Shown here: positions 7,492 through 10,097 of the stretch, one piece after another
Layout of the letters: every line of letters begins with the position of its first letter
Position numbering within the stretch: the first letter of the stretch is position 1
Assembly (NCBI GenBank): GCA_903911805.1
Contig: CAIWET010000138.1
Coordinates: forward strand, 1-10,097
Direction of reading: 5' to 3'
Origin: an uncultured Ignavibacteria bacterium
Lineage (GTDB): Bacteria; Bacteroidota; Ignavibacteria; Kapaibacteriales; UBA2268
Length of the DNA stretch: 10,097 nucleotides
Notes under the pieces: model-generated
The model's input: the letters and a program-made list of their open reading frames with translations, nothing else
Databases searched by the model: none
What the model was told of the DNA's origin: nothing
Position numbers and translations under genes: made by a program

Positions 7492-10097
7492 TTATTTTAC
7501 AACAACAAATCTCTTAGCAACTGCTTTATCACCTGATCTAACAACTACTGTATAAGTACCTGAAACGATATCGCCAAGTTCTAATGATACAGAGTTAACA
7601 CCAGCGTTGAATGAAGCATTGTTAAATGGTACTGATATTGTTCTACCAGCTAAGTCAACTACTTCGATAGTTACATTCTGTTTGTCTGTTAATGTAAATG
7701 TTATTTTAGCATTTTCAGTTACAGGGTTAGGAGTAATATCGGAAATTGTTAATTCACCTAATGAAACATTGTCATTGTTGATTGTTACTTCAACTGTTCC
7801 GTGTTCGTATTGTTCGCCGTCAACTGAGAAGCTGATAAGTTTATATAAATAAGTCTTACCATTTTCAGCTGTTTCATCAACGAAGTTATAAACTTTGCCT
7901 TTAGTTGAGTTGTGTAAACCTACTAAAGATGCATCGTTTGAATAAGATCCAACGTTCATGTAAACTGGAATTTCTGAGTCAACGTCAAGTCTGTAAAGTT
8001 CAAAACCTTCATTCAAGTATTCAGATACTGTATTCCAGTTAGTGTAAACTTTGCCATTATAACTCTTAGCATTGTAACCTTCTACTATAGTTGACAAGCC
8101 AGCTTCGATTGCTTTACAGCTACCTGTTGATCTAGAGTTTGGATTCAATGATGCAGTGCTATAATTGAATTTAGATACAGCATTTGTATTTGAAGCTGTT
8201 CCACCATATGCAGCAATTACTCTTGCATAATATTGTGTATTACAAGTTAAACCAGTAACTGTTACTGTTGAACCTGAGTTATAATACATTGCTTTACCGT
8301 TTGTTGTTCCAGCGGTAGGAGCTGATGTAAATACACTGTTTGTTGTAAATGTTGTACCTGTTGGTAAAACTAAAGCACTTAGTAAAGGAGCTGCACCTTG
8401 TCTCATTAATAATAATGAATATGATGTTGGTGAGTTTGCACCTTTAAACCAATTTACTACCATAGATGTTGAAGTTGTAGTTCCGTAACTAATAATTCTA
8501 TCTTGGTTAGCTGGAGTTTTTGGATACAATTTGAATGTGTTAGATGTTGATTGTAACCATCCTAATGTTCCACTTGTTCTTGTTACTGTATAATATTCTG
8601 CTGGATTACCGTGTGTACTTGATAAGTTCACTGCTAATACTAAATCCGGATCAAGTGATGCTGTGATTGAGTATGGTGAGCCAGGAGTTGTTGTCATTGT
8701 TGTATTAACATCTGATTTAACAAATGTAAATCCAACTGTGCCATAATCTGCTGTAATTAAGTTATTTGTTCTATCTGTTGGGATAATATCAACATTTACT
8801 GTTCCTGATAAAACTGCAGCTTGATCATAATCATCTACCTGAGCTTCATTAAGTGTTGTAATCACAAAATGTTTAACCTGTTGTGGGTTATTTGTGTTTG
8901 AAGTTGTATTATAAATAGGTAATAAACCACTGCAATCTTTGAATTCATAAGCTCTGAACCAAATGTCGCCTGATGGATTACTATTTATAGTAAACGATGT
9001 TGATGTTCCTACTGCTACTACTGTTCCTGAACCAATTGGATCACCTTCTGTATAAGGTATTTCATTTGTTGGTGCTGTCCAAGTATTATCAGAATATCTT
9101 ACTAAGATATAACCGTCGCCATTACCACGAACCAATGTTCCAGAAATAGTACCGCTTGCATCTGATGTGTAATCGATATCTGTTACCTGTACTGTTGGAG
9201 CAATATTTAATGCTGTTCCAGCTGCAGCTACGTTAATAGTTGTAGCGTTTGTTGATGCGTTTGTAATGTCACCTGATTTATCGCCGCAAGTGCCTACTGG
9301 TGAGAATCTTGCATAAATAGTTGTACTTGCTAATGAATAACCTGTTGTTGCTGAGAATGTAGCAATTGCAGGAGATACACTTGGTAACCAAGTTGAACCA
9401 TCTAATGAAACTTCAAAGTCTGCAGGTGCATTGATTGTTAATATATTAAAGTCTAATTGTGATGCTTCTACTGTATAAGTTTGAGATCCTGAATTACTGT
9501 TAATTTGAACATTACCAAAGTTAGCTAATGTACCTGTTGTTGTAATTGTTGGGTCTAAAGTTGTTCCAGTAGTTGATGACCAATCGCTTGCTCCACAAGT
9601 TGCGTAGTTTGCTCTTACGTTAATTGTATAAGTTGTTCCTCTTGTTAATGATGAGAATGATTGTGATGAAGATTCTCCACCAGCAATATTTCCAGAAGTT
9701 ACAGGAGTAATACCATCAAACAATTCGTAATCGAAGTCAGTTGGTGTTTCATCAGCTGTTCCATCATTCCAAGTAAATGACAATGTTGAGCTTGTTGCAG
9801 CAGACCATGTTAATAATGCTGGAGCAACTGGTGTATTATGTACAGTTACTGTAGCAGCTGTTGTAGTAGCTGTACATGGACCTGAACTAAATACTGCACG
9901 ATATTGCATTTGGTCACTTGGATATGTTGGTTGCATATTAGTTAAGTTAAGTGTTGTATTTGTAGCAAGAGGAATGCTAACCCAAGTTCCACCAGAGTTT
10001 GTTGATGATTCCCATTGTACTGTTACAGGATAACCGCCGTTAATTGAATTAGCTGCTGTTAATGATGTTCCAGAATTTTGGCAAACGTCACCTGATG
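7492..10097 (-). CDS. Multi-domain Ig/FN3-like T9SS-exported surface protein (5' partial)
   Basis: The frame is open through the window edge at 10097, so the N-terminus and signal peptide lie outside; 867 residues are visible. In order from the edge there are several modules. An Ig-like module (TVQWESSTNSGGTW, QYRAVFSSGPC) occupies about 10097-9840. An FN3 domain lies at about 9834-9556. A beta-sandwich module with TLANFGNVQINSNSG and PADFEVSLDGS lies at about 9549-9202. A further FN3-like module (about 9198-8887), an unassigned Thr-rich module (about 8877-8505) and another FN3-like module (about 8500-8155) follow. Next is the segment commonly found before sorting domains (KVYTNWNTVSEYLNEGFELY, about 8120-7770). 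The last 89 residues (about 7761-7495) are a type-A T9SS sorting domain (DITPNPVTENAKITF, SGTYTVVV, ending KRFVVVK). The role is probably a structural or adhesive cell-surface protein; no enzyme motif is visible. It is very rich in Thr and Ser and less AT-rich than actB. It converges on actB across a shared terminator and has its own upstream promoter outside the window. Confidence 0.93.
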   Translation of the reverse strand, partial: SGDVCQNSGTSLTAANSINGGYPVTVQWESSTNSGGTWVSIPLATNTTLNLTNMQPTYPSDQMQYRAVFSSGPCTATTTAATVTVHNTPVAPALLTWSAATSSTLSFTWNDGTADETPTDFDYELFDGITPVTSGNIAGGESSSQSFSSLTRGTTYTINVRANYATCGASDWSSTTGTTLDPTITTTGTLANFGNVQINSNSGSQTYTVEASQLDFNILTINAPADFEVSLDGSTWLPSVSPAIATFSATTGYSLASTTIYARFSPVGTCGDKSGDITNASTNATTINVAAAGTALNIAPTVQVTDIDYTSDASGTISGTLVRGNGDGYILVRYSDNTWTAPTNEIPYTEGDPIGSGTVVAVGTSTSFTINSNPSGDIWFRAYEFKDCSGLLPIYNTTSNTNNPQQVKHFVITTLNEAQVDDYDQAAVLSGTVNVDIIPTDRTNNLITADYGTVGFTFVKSDVNTTMTTTPGSPYSITASLDPDLVLAVNLSSTHGNPAEYYTVTRTSGTLGWLQSTSNTFKLYPKTPANQDRIISYGTTTSTSMVVNWFKGANSPTSYSLLLMRQGAAPLLSALVLPTGTTFTTNSVFTSAPTAGTTNGKAMYYNSGSTVTVTGLTCNTQYYARVIAAYGGTASNTNAVSKFNYSTASLNPNSRSTGSCKAIEAGLSTIVEGYNAKSYNGKVYTNWNTVSEYLNEGFELYRLDVDSEIPVYMNVGSYSNDASLVGLHNSTKGKVYNFVDETAENGKTYLYKLISFSVDGEQYEHGTVEVTINNDNVSLGELTISDITPNPVTENAKITFTLTDKQNVTIEVVDLAGRTISVPFNNASFNAGVNSVSLELGDIVSGTYTVVVRSGDKAVAKRFVVVK

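Noticed and set aside
7607..7852. An 81-codon plus-strand open frame opposite the minus-strand surface gene
   Set aside because: It is antisense to the conserved T9SS sorting domain and has no family features of its own.
9934..9936. ATG on the minus strand at 9936 as the start of the second surface protein
   Set aside because: The frame continues without stop to 10097 and encodes the first half of an Ig-like module (TVQWESSTNSGGTW), so the gene continues beyond the edge.
7500..10090. Recurring TGTTGT-like words suggesting a DNA repeat array
   Set aside because: They are scattered, not periodic, and result from the Thr/Asn-rich composition of the minus-strand protein; no CRISPR-like or tandem repeat structure is present.

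Overview
The window comes from an AT-rich genome of the Bacteroidota/FCB group. Three features point there. Both large surface proteins end in type IX secretion (T9SS) sorting domains, coding starts are A-rich without clear Shine-Dalgarno sequences, and the redox pair encodes the first two subunits of alternative complex III (ACIII). The QNYPNP-type sorting domain and the choice-of-anchor-D style repeats suggest a Kapabacteria/Ignavibacteria-like lineage, but that placement is an inference.

Bases 1-7300 on the plus strand form one tightly packed block of three genes. The first is the 3' part (1626 codons visible) of a giant secreted protein with a LamG-like domain, about eight immunoglobulin-like choice-of-anchor-D/ASH repeats, two cohesin-like modules and a T9SS sorting domain. 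Its stop codon shares one base with the start of actA, a membrane-anchored pentaheme cytochrome c. actA in turn overlaps actB by 13 bases. ActB is the periplasmic iron-sulfur subunit of ACIII, with a Tat-type signal and a probable lipobox. The usual ACIII genes actC-actF do not follow. The block ends in an AT-rich spacer and a strong bidirectional terminator.

Bases 7492-10097 on the minus strand hold the 3' part of a second, convergent surface protein. It is Thr/Ser-rich, made of Ig-like and fibronectin-type-III-like modules, and ends in a different variant of the T9SS sorting domain.

The most notable point is the redox pair. ActA looks complete and orthodox with five haems. ActB keeps all 15 cluster-ligand cysteines, but its molybdopterin-oxidoreductase-like half has shrunk to roughly half the usual size and become very AT-rich. 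Together with the missing actC-F and the coupling to a giant exported protein, this suggests a divergent or dispersed ACIII module. That interpretation is inference; the gene assignments themselves are strong.
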